Shown here piece by piece: positions 51,337 to 59,529 of a stretch of DNA of 64,000 bases; position 1 is the stretch's first letter; each line of letters begins with the position of its first letter. The notes under the pieces are model-generated. The model did not search any database and was not told the origin of the DNA. It saw only the letters and a list, made by a program, of their open reading frames with translations. The stretch is from an uncultured Pelagibacteraceae bacterium (GTDB taxonomy: Bacteria > Pseudomonadota > Alphaproteobacteria > Pelagibacterales > Pelagibacteraceae), in assembly GCA_902576375.1 (NCBI GenBank), contig CACGUZ010000002.1, forward strand, positions 62,001 through 126,000. The letters are read 5' to 3'. The translations under genes and the position numbers were made by a program.

Positions 51337-52116
51337 ATGCTTCAAGATTTTATAGAAATATTAATTCTTTCTGCGGTCCAAGGAATTTCTGAATTTTTAC
51401 CTATTAGCTCTTCGGCCCATCTGATCTTAATATCAAATTTTTATGATTTTAGCTCAAGCTCTTTATTCATTGATATTGGTCTGCACTTGGGTTCTTTATT
51501 TGCAATAATCTATTACTTTAAAAAAGATTTACTAAATTTGAGAAACAATCAAAAACTATTGGTTTTGATTTTAGTTGGATCAATACCTCTTATAATTTTT
51601 GGATATATAATATATTCGATCGAAATAATTAATCTTTTAAGAAATATTGAAATTATTGCATGGACAACTCTATTTTTTGGTGTAGTCCTATTTTTGTCAG
51701 ATAAAAGAGATACTGATCAAAATATATCAACCAATTTAAATATAAAATCAATATTATTCATAGGTTTGTTTCAAATTTTAGCACTCATACCTGGTGTGAG
51801 TAGAGCAGGAATAACTTTAACAGCAGCTCGATTTCTGAAATTTAATAGAGTTGACTCAAGCAAAATCGCCTTTTTATTATCTATACCTGCATTAGCAGGG
51901 GCAAGTTTTTTAGGTCTTCAAGATGCTGTACAACAGTCTACTGAATTTAATTATTTATTATTAATTGCAGTTACTCTTTCTTTTATCTTCTCATTTATCA
52001 CAGTCAAATATTTTATAAGATATGTAAAGAATTTTTCTTTAACCGTATTCGTAATTTATAGAATTATTATTGCTTCGATTTTATTATTGATAATTTATTT
52101 TCCTCATCAAGGGTAA
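51337..52116 (+). CDS. uppP: Undecaprenyl-diphosphate phosphatase (BacA/UppP)
   Basis: 259 residues, about eight membrane segments. Signature motifs EFLPISSSAHL near the start and ALIPGVSRAGITLTAARF in the second repeat. Recycles the lipid carrier for peptidoglycan and other glycans. 33-bp convergent overlap with the EamA gene. Confidence 0.96.
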   Translation: MLQDFIEILILSAVQGISEFLPISSSAHLILISNFYDFSSSSLFIDIGLHLGSLFAIIYYFKKDLLNLRNNQKLLVLILVGSIPLIIFGYIIYSIEIINLLRNIEIIAWTTLFFGVVLFLSDKRDTDQNISTNLNIKSILFIGLFQILALIPGVSRAGITLTAARFLKFNRVDSSKIAFLLSIPALAGASFLGLQDAVQQSTEFNYLLLIAVTLSFIFSFITVKYFIRYVKNFSLTVFVIYRIIIASILLLIIYFPHQG

Positions 52117-52980
52117 TAATTGAGAAATTAAAACACCACACAATATGAACAAGCACCCTAATATATTATTAAAATCTAAAATTTGACTTAATATAACCCA
52201 TGCTGCGATAGTTGCAAATACACCTTCTAATGAAAAAATTATGGCTGCTGGTGCAGGTGTTATGTTTTTTTGAGCGTAAATTTGTAAAACGAATGCAAAA
52301 CCACCTGATAAAATTCCTGCATAGAGTATAGAGTCTATCTCGTTAAAAATATTTTCAATTACAAATTCTTCATAAATCAAACCAATAATAAAAGAAAATA
52401 AAGCCACTAATAACGTTTGGATTGCACCTAATGTTAAGGGTAAGTTATATGTTTTAACAATCATTCCAGTAAATATGATGTGAGTACTCCAAAATAATGC
52501 TCCAAGAATGACCAATGTGTCTCCAAGTCTAACTGTAGCATCATAAAAATTGGTTAAAAGATATCCGCCAATTAAACATAAAATAACTGAAGGCCATACA
52601 CTCCAATGCAATGAGTCTCTCTTAAATATAAAAATAATAATTGGTACCATTGGAACATAAAAAATTGTAAAGAAAGCAGCATTAGCTACATCTGTGTAAA
52701 GCAGAGCTACTTGCTGCAATGCCGACCCTAAAAATAATGATAATCCAATTAAAAAAGATAGAATAGCAAAATATCTAAAACTAGTTTTAAATTCTAATTT
52801 AAATTTTTTAGTCTCTAATAACAATGCTAAAGGAAGGATTGCCAAAAAACCCACAAAAAATCTTACAGCGTTAAATGTAAATGGACCAATATCATCCATG
52901 CCAGTGTCTTGAGCAATAAATGTAGTTCCCCAAATAAATGTACACAGTAAAGCACTTAATAATGAAACGCTTTTAGACAT
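52084..52980 (-). CDS. EamA/DMT-family transporter
   Basis: 298 residues with ten predicted membrane helices in two EamA repeats (FIWGTTFIAQDTG first, then GALFWSTHIIFTG second). Drug/metabolite exporter superfamily; substrate not inferable. Starts 8 nt after the aceF stop. The 3' end overlaps uppP. Confidence 0.88.
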   Translation of the reverse strand: MSKSVSLLSALLCTFIWGTTFIAQDTGMDDIGPFTFNAVRFFVGFLAILPLALLLETKKFKLEFKTSFRYFAILSFLIGLSLFLGSALQQVALLYTDVANAAFFTIFYVPMVPIIIFIFKRDSLHWSVWPSVILCLIGGYLLTNFYDATVRLGDTLVILGALFWSTHIIFTGMIVKTYNLPLTLGAIQTLLVALFSFIIGLIYEEFVIENIFNEIDSILYAGILSGGFAFVLQIYAQKNITPAPAAIIFSLEGVFATIAAWVILSQILDFNNILGCLFILCGVLISQLLPLMRKINYQ

Positions 52981-52988
52981 AATTTTTA

Positions 52989-54254
52989 TTAAACGGCTAA
53001 CTTATAAGCAAAATTTTTACCAAGATTTTCTTTTAAATCATTATTAAATCGAGCTGCCTCCGCGCCATCAATAATTCTATGATCATAAGATAGTGAAAGT
53101 GGCAACATAGTACGCGTTACAAATTTTCCATCCATAAATACTTGTTTTTTTTCTGCTCTTCCTACTCCTAAAATAGCAACTTCAGGATAATTTATAATTG
53201 GGGTAAAAAAAGATCCCCCAATTCCCCCTAGGCTAGTTATCGTCATAGAACCTCCAAATAACTCTTTTTTATCAATTTTAAGATCTCTACATTGCTGACT
53301 GATTTTTTTTAATTCTGTGCTTATTAAAGAAATATTTTTATTATCTGCATTTCTTAATTTAGGAACCATTAAGCCATGTGGAGTATCTACTGCTATGCCA
53401 ACATGATAATACTTTTTAACAGTCATTTTACCTTTTTCAATTTGATCGATTGAGGTATTAAAATTTGGAAATTTTTTTAATGATGTTGTTAACGCTTTTA
53501 CAATGAAAGCTAATGGTGTAATTTTTTTTTTTTCACCAGTATATACGTCCGTAAGAGAAATTCTAAATTCCTCTAATTCAGTTATATCAGCTTCATCATG
53601 ATTGGTTACATGGGGAATTTTCGTCCAAGAGTTCATTAAATATTTAGACGACAACTTTTTCACTCTGGGAATGTCTTTAATATCTACTTCTCCAAAATCT
53701 GAATGAGAATATTCTAGTTCAATTTTTTGTTCAGTAGTATTTTGATCTTTGAAACTATTATCAGATTTAGTTGCAACAAATAACTTCACATCACTCTCGG
53801 TAACCCTACCTTGTCTTTCACTACCTGGGACTTTGTTGATATTAACTCCAAGTTCTCTAGCAAATTTTCTAACTTTTGGTGAAGCAGAAGCTTTTGTAGA
53901 AAAATCTTTAACTATTATATTTTCAGTCTCATTAGTTTTTTTTACATCATTTTTTTTTATTTCTTTTGGTAATTGACTTTTTGGTAATTCTTGAGCGCTT
54001 GTTTCTTTTATTTCTTTCTCACTTTCAATTTCAACAATCTTATCGCCTTCCGATACCTTGTCTCCAATTTTAACATTCAAAGAAATTATGGTTCCATCAT
54101 CAGAAGATGGTATTTCTACACTTGATTTATCACTTTCTATAGTTATCAGTGGATCATTCTTTTTTATTTTTTGACCTTTTTTAATTAAAACTTCGATGAC
54201 TTCTACATCTTTAAATTCACCAATATTTGGAACTTTTATATCTTTCTTTGACAT
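52989..54254 (-). CDS. aceF: Pyruvate dehydrogenase E2 (dihydrolipoamide acetyltransferase)
   Basis: 421 residues: one lipoyl domain (residues 1-75, lipoyl Lys43 in ESDKSSVEIPS), a peripheral subunit-binding domain near ASPKVRKFARELGVNINKV, and the catalytic core with SYDHRIIDGAEAARF (His, Asp). Forms the core of the complex. TAATG-type junction with aceE. No lpd (E3) gene is nearby. Confidence 0.96.
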   Translation of the reverse strand: MSKKDIKVPNIGEFKDVEVIEVLIKKGQKIKKNDPLITIESDKSSVEIPSSDDGTIISLNVKIGDKVSEGDKIVEIESEKEIKETSAQELPKSQLPKEIKKNDVKKTNETENIIVKDFSTKASASPKVRKFARELGVNINKVPGSERQGRVTESDVKLFVATKSDNSFKDQNTTEQKIELEYSHSDFGEVDIKDIPRVKKLSSKYLMNSWTKIPHVTNHDEADITELEEFRISLTDVYTGEKKKITPLAFIVKALTTSLKKFPNFNTSIDQIEKGKMTVKKYYHVGIAVDTPHGLMVPKLRNADNKNISLISTELKKISQQCRDLKIDKKELFGGSMTITSLGGIGGSFFTPIINYPEVAILGVGRAEKKQVFMDGKFVTRTMLPLSLSYDHRIIDGAEAARFNNDLKENLGKNFAYKLAV

Positions 54255-57200
54255 TATAATTTTGTCGGCATTGGTTTATCTTTATCAATTTGATACTTCT
54301 TTATTGCCTCTTGAGCATATTTAGATGCAATTAATTGTTCTTTAGCTAAAACACTTAGTCCATATGCAACAACATGTTCTTTATCAACCTCAAAGAACTT
54401 CCTCAAATTTTTTCTGGTATCACTTCGACCAAATCCATCTGTTCCTAACGAGTAAAAGCTCTTGTTAATATAAGGTCTAATTTGGTCTGAATTCATTCTC
54501 ATATAATCTGATGCAGCCAAAATTGGACCTTCAGTTTTGCCTAAACAGCTTTCAACATATGATTTTTTCGGTTCTTTTTCAGGATTTAATAAATTATATC
54601 TTTCTACCTCTAAGCCATTTCTTCTTAATTCATTGAAACTAGTTACGCTCCAAACTTCACTATCAATTTGATATTCCTTTTGTAGAATCTCCGCACCAGC
54701 TATCATTTCTCTTAAAATTGTGCCTGATCCTAGAAATTGAATTTTAGTTTTTTTATATTTGTTAAATTCTTTAATTTTATACATTCCTTTTAAAATGCCC
54801 TCTTCACAAGATTTTTCAGCTGGCATAGCAGGATGAGGATAATTTTCATTCATTGTTGTAATATAATAAAAAATATTTTCTTTCTTCTCATGCATTCTTT
54901 TCAATCCTTCTCTAAAAATTGTTGCTAATTCATAATGAAATGTTGGATCATAGGACTTACAATTAGGAATAGTTGATGCCATTAAATGACTGTGTCCGTC
55001 TTGATGTTGTAAACCTTCTCCTGCCAATGTTGTTCTCCCAGCAGTAGCACCAATTAAAAATCCTCTTGATTGGCTGTCTGCTCCTGCCCAAGCAAAATCA
55101 CCTATTCTCTGGAAACCAAACATTGAGTAAAAAAGATAGATAGGGATCATTTCTATATCATGATTTGTGTAAGAAGTACCTGCAGCAATCCATGAAGACA
55201 TCGCCCCTGCCTCGTTAATTCCTTCCTCCAAAACTTGTCCACTTTTTTCCTCTCTATATGAACTTAATTGTGCAGAGTCCTCAGGTTCATATTTTTGTCC
55301 TTCGTGAGCATAAATACCAATTTTTTGAAAAAAACCCTCCATACCAAATGTTCTCGCCTCATCAGGTATAATTGGTACTAATCTTGGAGCAACATTTTTA
55401 TCTCTCAGAAGATTAGTTAGCATTCTTACCAATGCCATCGTAGTAGACATTTCTTTTTTACCTGTTGATTCCTTCATGTTGTCAAAAATGTTTTTTGGTG
55501 GAGCTTTAATAGATTTTGCATACGTAGTTCTTTCTGGGATAAATCCTCCCAATTGAAGTCTTCTTTCTTTGATATATCTTATTTCAGGTGAGTTTTGGTC
55601 TGGCTTATAATACTCAATATTTTGCACCTGTTTATCAGTTAGAGGAACATCAAACCTGTCTCTGTAATACATCAAATCTTCTATATCTAATTTTTTAGTT
55701 TGATGTGTTGTATTTACGCTCTCACCACTTTTGCCCATTCCATAACCCTTTATAGTTTTGGCAATTACAACTGTTGGGCTTCCAATATTTTTTGAGGCTT
55801 TATCATAAGCTGCAAAAACTTTGTGAGGATCGTGTCCACCTCTATTTAGTCTCCATATATCTTTGTCTGAAAGGCTTGAGATTAACTCTTTAGTTTCAGG
55901 ATACTTACCAAAAAACTTTTCTCGCACATAAGCTCCATCTCTTGCTTTCATTGCTTGATATTCACCATCGACAGTTTCATTCATAACTTTAATTAAATGA
56001 CCAGTTTTATCGTTAGCCAATAGCGGATCCCAATAAGAACCCCAAATTACTTTGATAACATTCCATCCAGCTCCTCTAAAAATACCCTCTAATTCTTGTA
56101 TGATTTTTCCATTACCCCTCACAGGTCCGTCCAATCTTTGAAGATTACAATTGATCACGAATATTAGATTATCCAATTTCTCTCTTGCCGCTAAACCAAT
56201 AGCCCCTAAAGACTCTGGCTCGTCCATTTCCCCATCTCCTAAGAAAGCCCAAACTTTTCGTCCTTCATCTTTGATGAGACCCCTGTTAATCAAATATTTC
56301 ATATATCTTGCTTGATAGATAGCTAACATAGGTCCTAAACCCATTGAGACTGTGGGAAATTGCCAAAAGTTTGGCATCAACCAAGGATGTGGATAAGATG
56401 ATAAACCCCCTGGATTAACTTCTTGTCTAAAACTATCTAATTGTTTTTCATTAAGTCTTCCCTCAAGAAATGCTCTTGCGTACATACCTGGAGCGCTATG
56501 TCCTTGGAAATAAATTAAGTCTCCTCCAAATTTATTGTTTTTTGCTCTCCAAAAATGATTCATTCCTACATCATAAAGCGTAGCTGCAGATGCAAATGTT
56601 CCAATATGTCCTCCAAGTTCAGGAAATTTTTTATTTGCACGAACTACCATTGCTGCAGAATTCCATCTTATCAATGACCGAATTCTTCTTTCAATATTTT
56701 GATCACCGGTTGATTTTTTCTCTTCATTTACTGGAATTGTATTTATATAGGGTGTGTTTTGTGTGTAGGGAATATTTGCACCCTCCATATAAGCTTTATT
56801 AATTAATTCCTTTATTAAATAATGGGCTCTGTGATTTCCATCTTTTTCAATTACTGCAGTAAGTGATTCTAACCATTCATTAGTTTCTAATGGATCAATA
56901 TCGCTGTCATTAACTACTTGAATCATTTCTGGTTTTTTTCTCTCAATATTATTTGTATGGATGATTTGCTCTTGTTTTTTTTCTAATGATTTTTCTGCTT
57001 CTTTTATCAAATTTTCAGTGTCTTTTGGAATAGTTTTTGTTTTAGAACGTTCTTCATTTGACCCTAAAATATTCAGAATTAAATCACCTTTTGAAACTTT
57101 ATCACCTACTTTAACTTTTATTGTCTCAATTATGCCTGATAACGTTGAAGGTATTTCAACACTCGATTTATCACTTTCTATAGTAACTACTGGATCGTTC

Positions 57201-57292
57201 TTGGAAATTTTTTGGCCTTCTTTGACAAGCAATTCAATGACCTCTACATTTTCAAAGTCACCTATGTCAGGAACTAGTAGTTTTTCACTCAT
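54254..57292 (-). CDS. aceE: Pyruvate dehydrogenase E1 (homodimeric) with fused N-terminal lipoyl domain
   Basis: 1012 residues. Residues 1-75 are a lipoyl domain with Lys42 in ESDKSSVEIPS, strongly similar to the E2 lipoyl domain. A charged linker follows to about residue 122. The rest, about 890 residues, is a standard AceE: LIRWNSAAMVVRANK, a thiamine-diphosphate GDGEMDEPESLGAI...NCNLQ motif and MIPIYLFYSMFGFQR. E1 enzymes normally lack a lipoyl domain, so the fusion is unusual. The long ORF is uninterrupted, so it is not a frameshift artefact. Confidence 0.94.
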   Translation of the reverse strand: MSEKLLVPDIGDFENVEVIELLVKEGQKISKNDPVVTIESDKSSVEIPSTLSGIIETIKVKVGDKVSKGDLILNILGSNEERSKTKTIPKDTENLIKEAEKSLEKKQEQIIHTNNIERKKPEMIQVVNDSDIDPLETNEWLESLTAVIEKDGNHRAHYLIKELINKAYMEGANIPYTQNTPYINTIPVNEEKKSTGDQNIERRIRSLIRWNSAAMVVRANKKFPELGGHIGTFASAATLYDVGMNHFWRAKNNKFGGDLIYFQGHSAPGMYARAFLEGRLNEKQLDSFRQEVNPGGLSSYPHPWLMPNFWQFPTVSMGLGPMLAIYQARYMKYLINRGLIKDEGRKVWAFLGDGEMDEPESLGAIGLAAREKLDNLIFVINCNLQRLDGPVRGNGKIIQELEGIFRGAGWNVIKVIWGSYWDPLLANDKTGHLIKVMNETVDGEYQAMKARDGAYVREKFFGKYPETKELISSLSDKDIWRLNRGGHDPHKVFAAYDKASKNIGSPTVVIAKTIKGYGMGKSGESVNTTHQTKKLDIEDLMYYRDRFDVPLTDKQVQNIEYYKPDQNSPEIRYIKERRLQLGGFIPERTTYAKSIKAPPKNIFDNMKESTGKKEMSTTMALVRMLTNLLRDKNVAPRLVPIIPDEARTFGMEGFFQKIGIYAHEGQKYEPEDSAQLSSYREEKSGQVLEEGINEAGAMSSWIAAGTSYTNHDIEMIPIYLFYSMFGFQRIGDFAWAGADSQSRGFLIGATAGRTTLAGEGLQHQDGHSHLMASTIPNCKSYDPTFHYELATIFREGLKRMHEKKENIFYYITTMNENYPHPAMPAEKSCEEGILKGMYKIKEFNKYKKTKIQFLGSGTILREMIAGAEILQKEYQIDSEVWSVTSFNELRRNGLEVERYNLLNPEKEPKKSYVESCLGKTEGPILAASDYMRMNSDQIRPYINKSFYSLGTDGFGRSDTRKNLRKFFEVDKEHVVAYGLSVLAKEQLIASKYAQEAIKKYQIDKDKPMPTKL

Positions 57293-57392
57293 TTAATATT
57301 CAGATCTTATACACTATATAATTTTACTTAATTGCTAATTTTAACACATTCTGCTCAATTTTTTGACACTCTTCTGAAGTATCCTTTAAAAA

Positions 57393-57509
57393 ATGATTAA
57401 AAAGTTATTAAATACACTCTTGTATCCAAAAGAAAGCACTTACATTGATGCTAAAATTTGGATTCAAAAAATTCTACTTGAAGAGAAATTTAAAAAAATT
57501 AATTCTTAA
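57393..57509 (+). CDS. Possible 38-residue protein
   Basis: Frame MIKKLLNTLLYPKESTY and then a Lys/Ile-rich helix. The sequence TTGACA lies 25 nt upstream, but a matching -10 is poor. 4-bp overlap with the thiolase end. Composition resembles real genes here, but there is no clear ribosome site. Confidence 0.33.
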   Translation: MIKKLLNTLLYPKESTYIDAKIWIQKILLEEKFKKINS

Positions 57510-58681
57510 ATTCTCTCAACACATATGGCTATGCCCATTCCACCACCTATGCATAGTGTAGCGCAGCCTTTGTTCTTTTTCTGCTTTATCATTTCGTGAA
57601 TTAGAGTGACTAATATTCTGGCACCTGATGCTCCTATAGGATGACCTAAAGCTATAGCTCCTCCATTAACATTAACTTTATTCTCATCAATATTTAATTC
57701 ACGTATTACAGCAATACTTTGAGCGGCAAAAGCCTCATTAATTTCAAAAAGATCTATATCATTTAGATTCCATTTTGCTTTTTTAACTGCTTCACGCACG
57801 GCCTCAATTGGTCCAAGACCCATCAGAGTTGGATCAACTCCAACTGAGGCCCATGAGATTATCTTTACTAAAGGTTGAATTGATCTTTTTTCTGCCTCTT
57901 CAAAGGTTGTTAATAATAAAGCAGCAGCACCATCATTAATTCCTGATGAGTTTCCAGGTGTCACGGTCCCATCTTTTAGAAATACTGCTTTTAGCCTGCC
58001 TAAATCTGATTTATTAAGATCTTTTCTTGGATGTTCATCTTTCTCAAGATTGATACCAGATTGATTTATTTTAATTATTTCTTCCTTAAATCTATTTGCA
58101 TTAATTGCGATTTCTGTTTTTTTTTGAGAATTTAATGCAAAGTCATCTTGTTCAACTCGTGAAATATTGAATTTCTTTGCAACATTTTCAGCTGTTACAC
58201 CCATATGATAATTATTAAATGCATCTATCAATCCGTCATTTATCATTGTATCTATCAAATGTTCTTCTAAAATTTTTTTACTATCCCGGTAAAAAATTGA
58301 ATGTGGGGCTAATGACATGTTTTCTTGTCCGCCAGAAATTACATTTTTTACCTCTCCTAATTTTATTGATTGATAACCTGAGATTACAGCTCTAAGTCCA
58401 GAGCCACAAACTTGATTTACTATGTGGGCTGGTTTAGAAATATTTATACCTGCATTTATCGCAGCCTGTCTTGCAGGATTTTGGCCTCCACCAGCTGTGA
58501 GTACTTGGCCCATAATTACCTCATCAATATCATTTTTACCCAATTTACTTTTTCTTAAAATTTCCCTAATAACTATTGATCCCAACTTATCAGCACTTAA
58601 TTCTTTAAGAGACCCTTTATAAGATCCAATCGGAGTTCTGATAGCTTCTACAATTACAACTTCATTCATTGAATTATTCAT
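57506..58681 (-). CDS. Acetyl-CoA C-acetyltransferase (thiolase)
   Basis: 391 residues; an ATG 4 codons in (58669) is an alternative start. Active-site Cys in NQVCGSGLRAV, His in GGAIALGHPIGASGARI and the second Cys in CIGGGMG. Condenses two acetyl-CoA or cleaves acetoacetyl-CoA. Family order and length fit a biosynthetic or degradative class II thiolase. Isolated here from other PHA or ketone genes. Confidence 0.95.
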   Translation of the reverse strand: MNNSMNEVVIVEAIRTPIGSYKGSLKELSADKLGSIVIREILRKSKLGKNDIDEVIMGQVLTAGGGQNPARQAAINAGINISKPAHIVNQVCGSGLRAVISGYQSIKLGEVKNVISGGQENMSLAPHSIFYRDSKKILEEHLIDTMINDGLIDAFNNYHMGVTAENVAKKFNISRVEQDDFALNSQKKTEIAINANRFKEEIIKINQSGINLEKDEHPRKDLNKSDLGRLKAVFLKDGTVTPGNSSGINDGAAALLLTTFEEAEKRSIQPLVKIISWASVGVDPTLMGLGPIEAVREAVKKAKWNLNDIDLFEINEAFAAQSIAVIRELNIDENKVNVNGGAIALGHPIGASGARILVTLIHEMIKQKKNKGCATLCIGGGMGIAICVERI

Positions 58682-58752
58682 AATAATTTAAATTTGTCTT
58701 AGCATTAAAATACACTAAAAAATGATATACAATAATAAATAAAATTTAAAAT

Positions 58753-58829
58753 GCGCCTGTAGCTCAACTGGATAGAGCGCTTGGCTACGGACCAGGAGGT
58801 TCTGGGTTCGACTCCTAGCAGGCGCACCA
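58753..58829 (+). tRNA. tRNA-Arg(ACG)
   Basis: 77 nt with encoded CCA. Acceptor GCGCCTG/CAGGCGC, anticodon arm CTTGG-CTACGGA-CCAGG (anticodon ACG), T-loop TTCGACT canonical, D-loop with GG. Confidence 0.97.
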
Positions 58830-58844
58830 TTAATAAGATAAATT

Positions 58845-58943
58845 ATGTTAAAATGGCTAATAAAATCTTCTCTACAAATGTCTGTTATTTATTTTTTCAT
58901 AATTATTATTATAATTTTAATTATTTTAACTTTTATACTTTAA
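58845..58943 (+). CDS. Possible 32-residue membrane peptide
   Basis: Starts MLKWLIKSSLQMSV then an isoleucine-rich hydrophobic stretch to the C-terminus. Lies 15 nt after the tRNA-Arg CCA and 6 nt before the thioesterase ATG. Resembles a small single-pass protein. AT-rich DNA gives such frames by chance, so confidence is low. Confidence 0.35.
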   Translation: MLKWLIKSSLQMSVIYFFIIIIIILIILTFIL

Positions 58944-58949
58944 CGAATT

Positions 58950-59354
58950 ATGTCTAATTCATTTGAACAAATAAGTTTAAAGCATGGGTTTATGAAACAT
59001 AATGGTGGTGTTATGTTTAGAAATATCTCTGAAAGCGAATATGAATTCAAATCAGTTATTAATGAAAACCATTTGAATGCAGCAGGTATAACTCACGGAG
59101 GATATCTGGCTGCTTTAATAGATGCTGGAGCTGGAACAGCAGCACACCGTAGTGCTCAAAATGCACCATGTGTAACAATTTCATTAGATCTTAAATATAT
59201 TGGTGCTTCAAAAATTGGTGATGAGATTATAGGGTATGTAAAAATTTTAAAAAAAACAAAAACTTTAGTATTTTTATTTTGTGAATTAAAATGTAATAAC
59301 AAAATAATCACATCTGCTTCTGGGGTTTGGAAAATTCTTAAGATAAAATCTTAA
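58950..59354 (+). CDS. PaaI-type hotdog thioesterase
   Basis: 134 residues. Core NAAGITHGGYLAALIDAGAGTAA with the helix and Asp of PaaI-like hydroxyphenylacetyl-CoA thioesterases, then SLDLKYIGASKIGDEI. Hydrolyses acyl-CoA; substrate unknown. Confidence 0.88.
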   Translation: MSNSFEQISLKHGFMKHNGGVMFRNISESEYEFKSVINENHLNAAGITHGGYLAALIDAGAGTAAHRSAQNAPCVTISLDLKYIGASKIGDEIIGYVKILKKTKTLVFLFCELKCNNKIITSASGVWKILKIKS

Positions 59355-59529
59355 GACTTTGTGTTTGATAGTAATTTGGACAATGAATCATATTATGTTA
59401 AGCTAAATTTTTTTAAAAATTTAAAATGAGAACTTTCAATATAACGATTCGGTCATGTTTTAGTCTATTTTTGTTCTTTACGAGTTACTACATCTTGTAG
59501 GTAAAATATTAAACATACCAAAGATAGAA

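Noticed and set aside
59426-59500. 24-codon frame MRTFNITIRS upstream of the helicase
   Set aside because: No ribosome site, no family, and such frames are expected by chance in AT-rich DNA.
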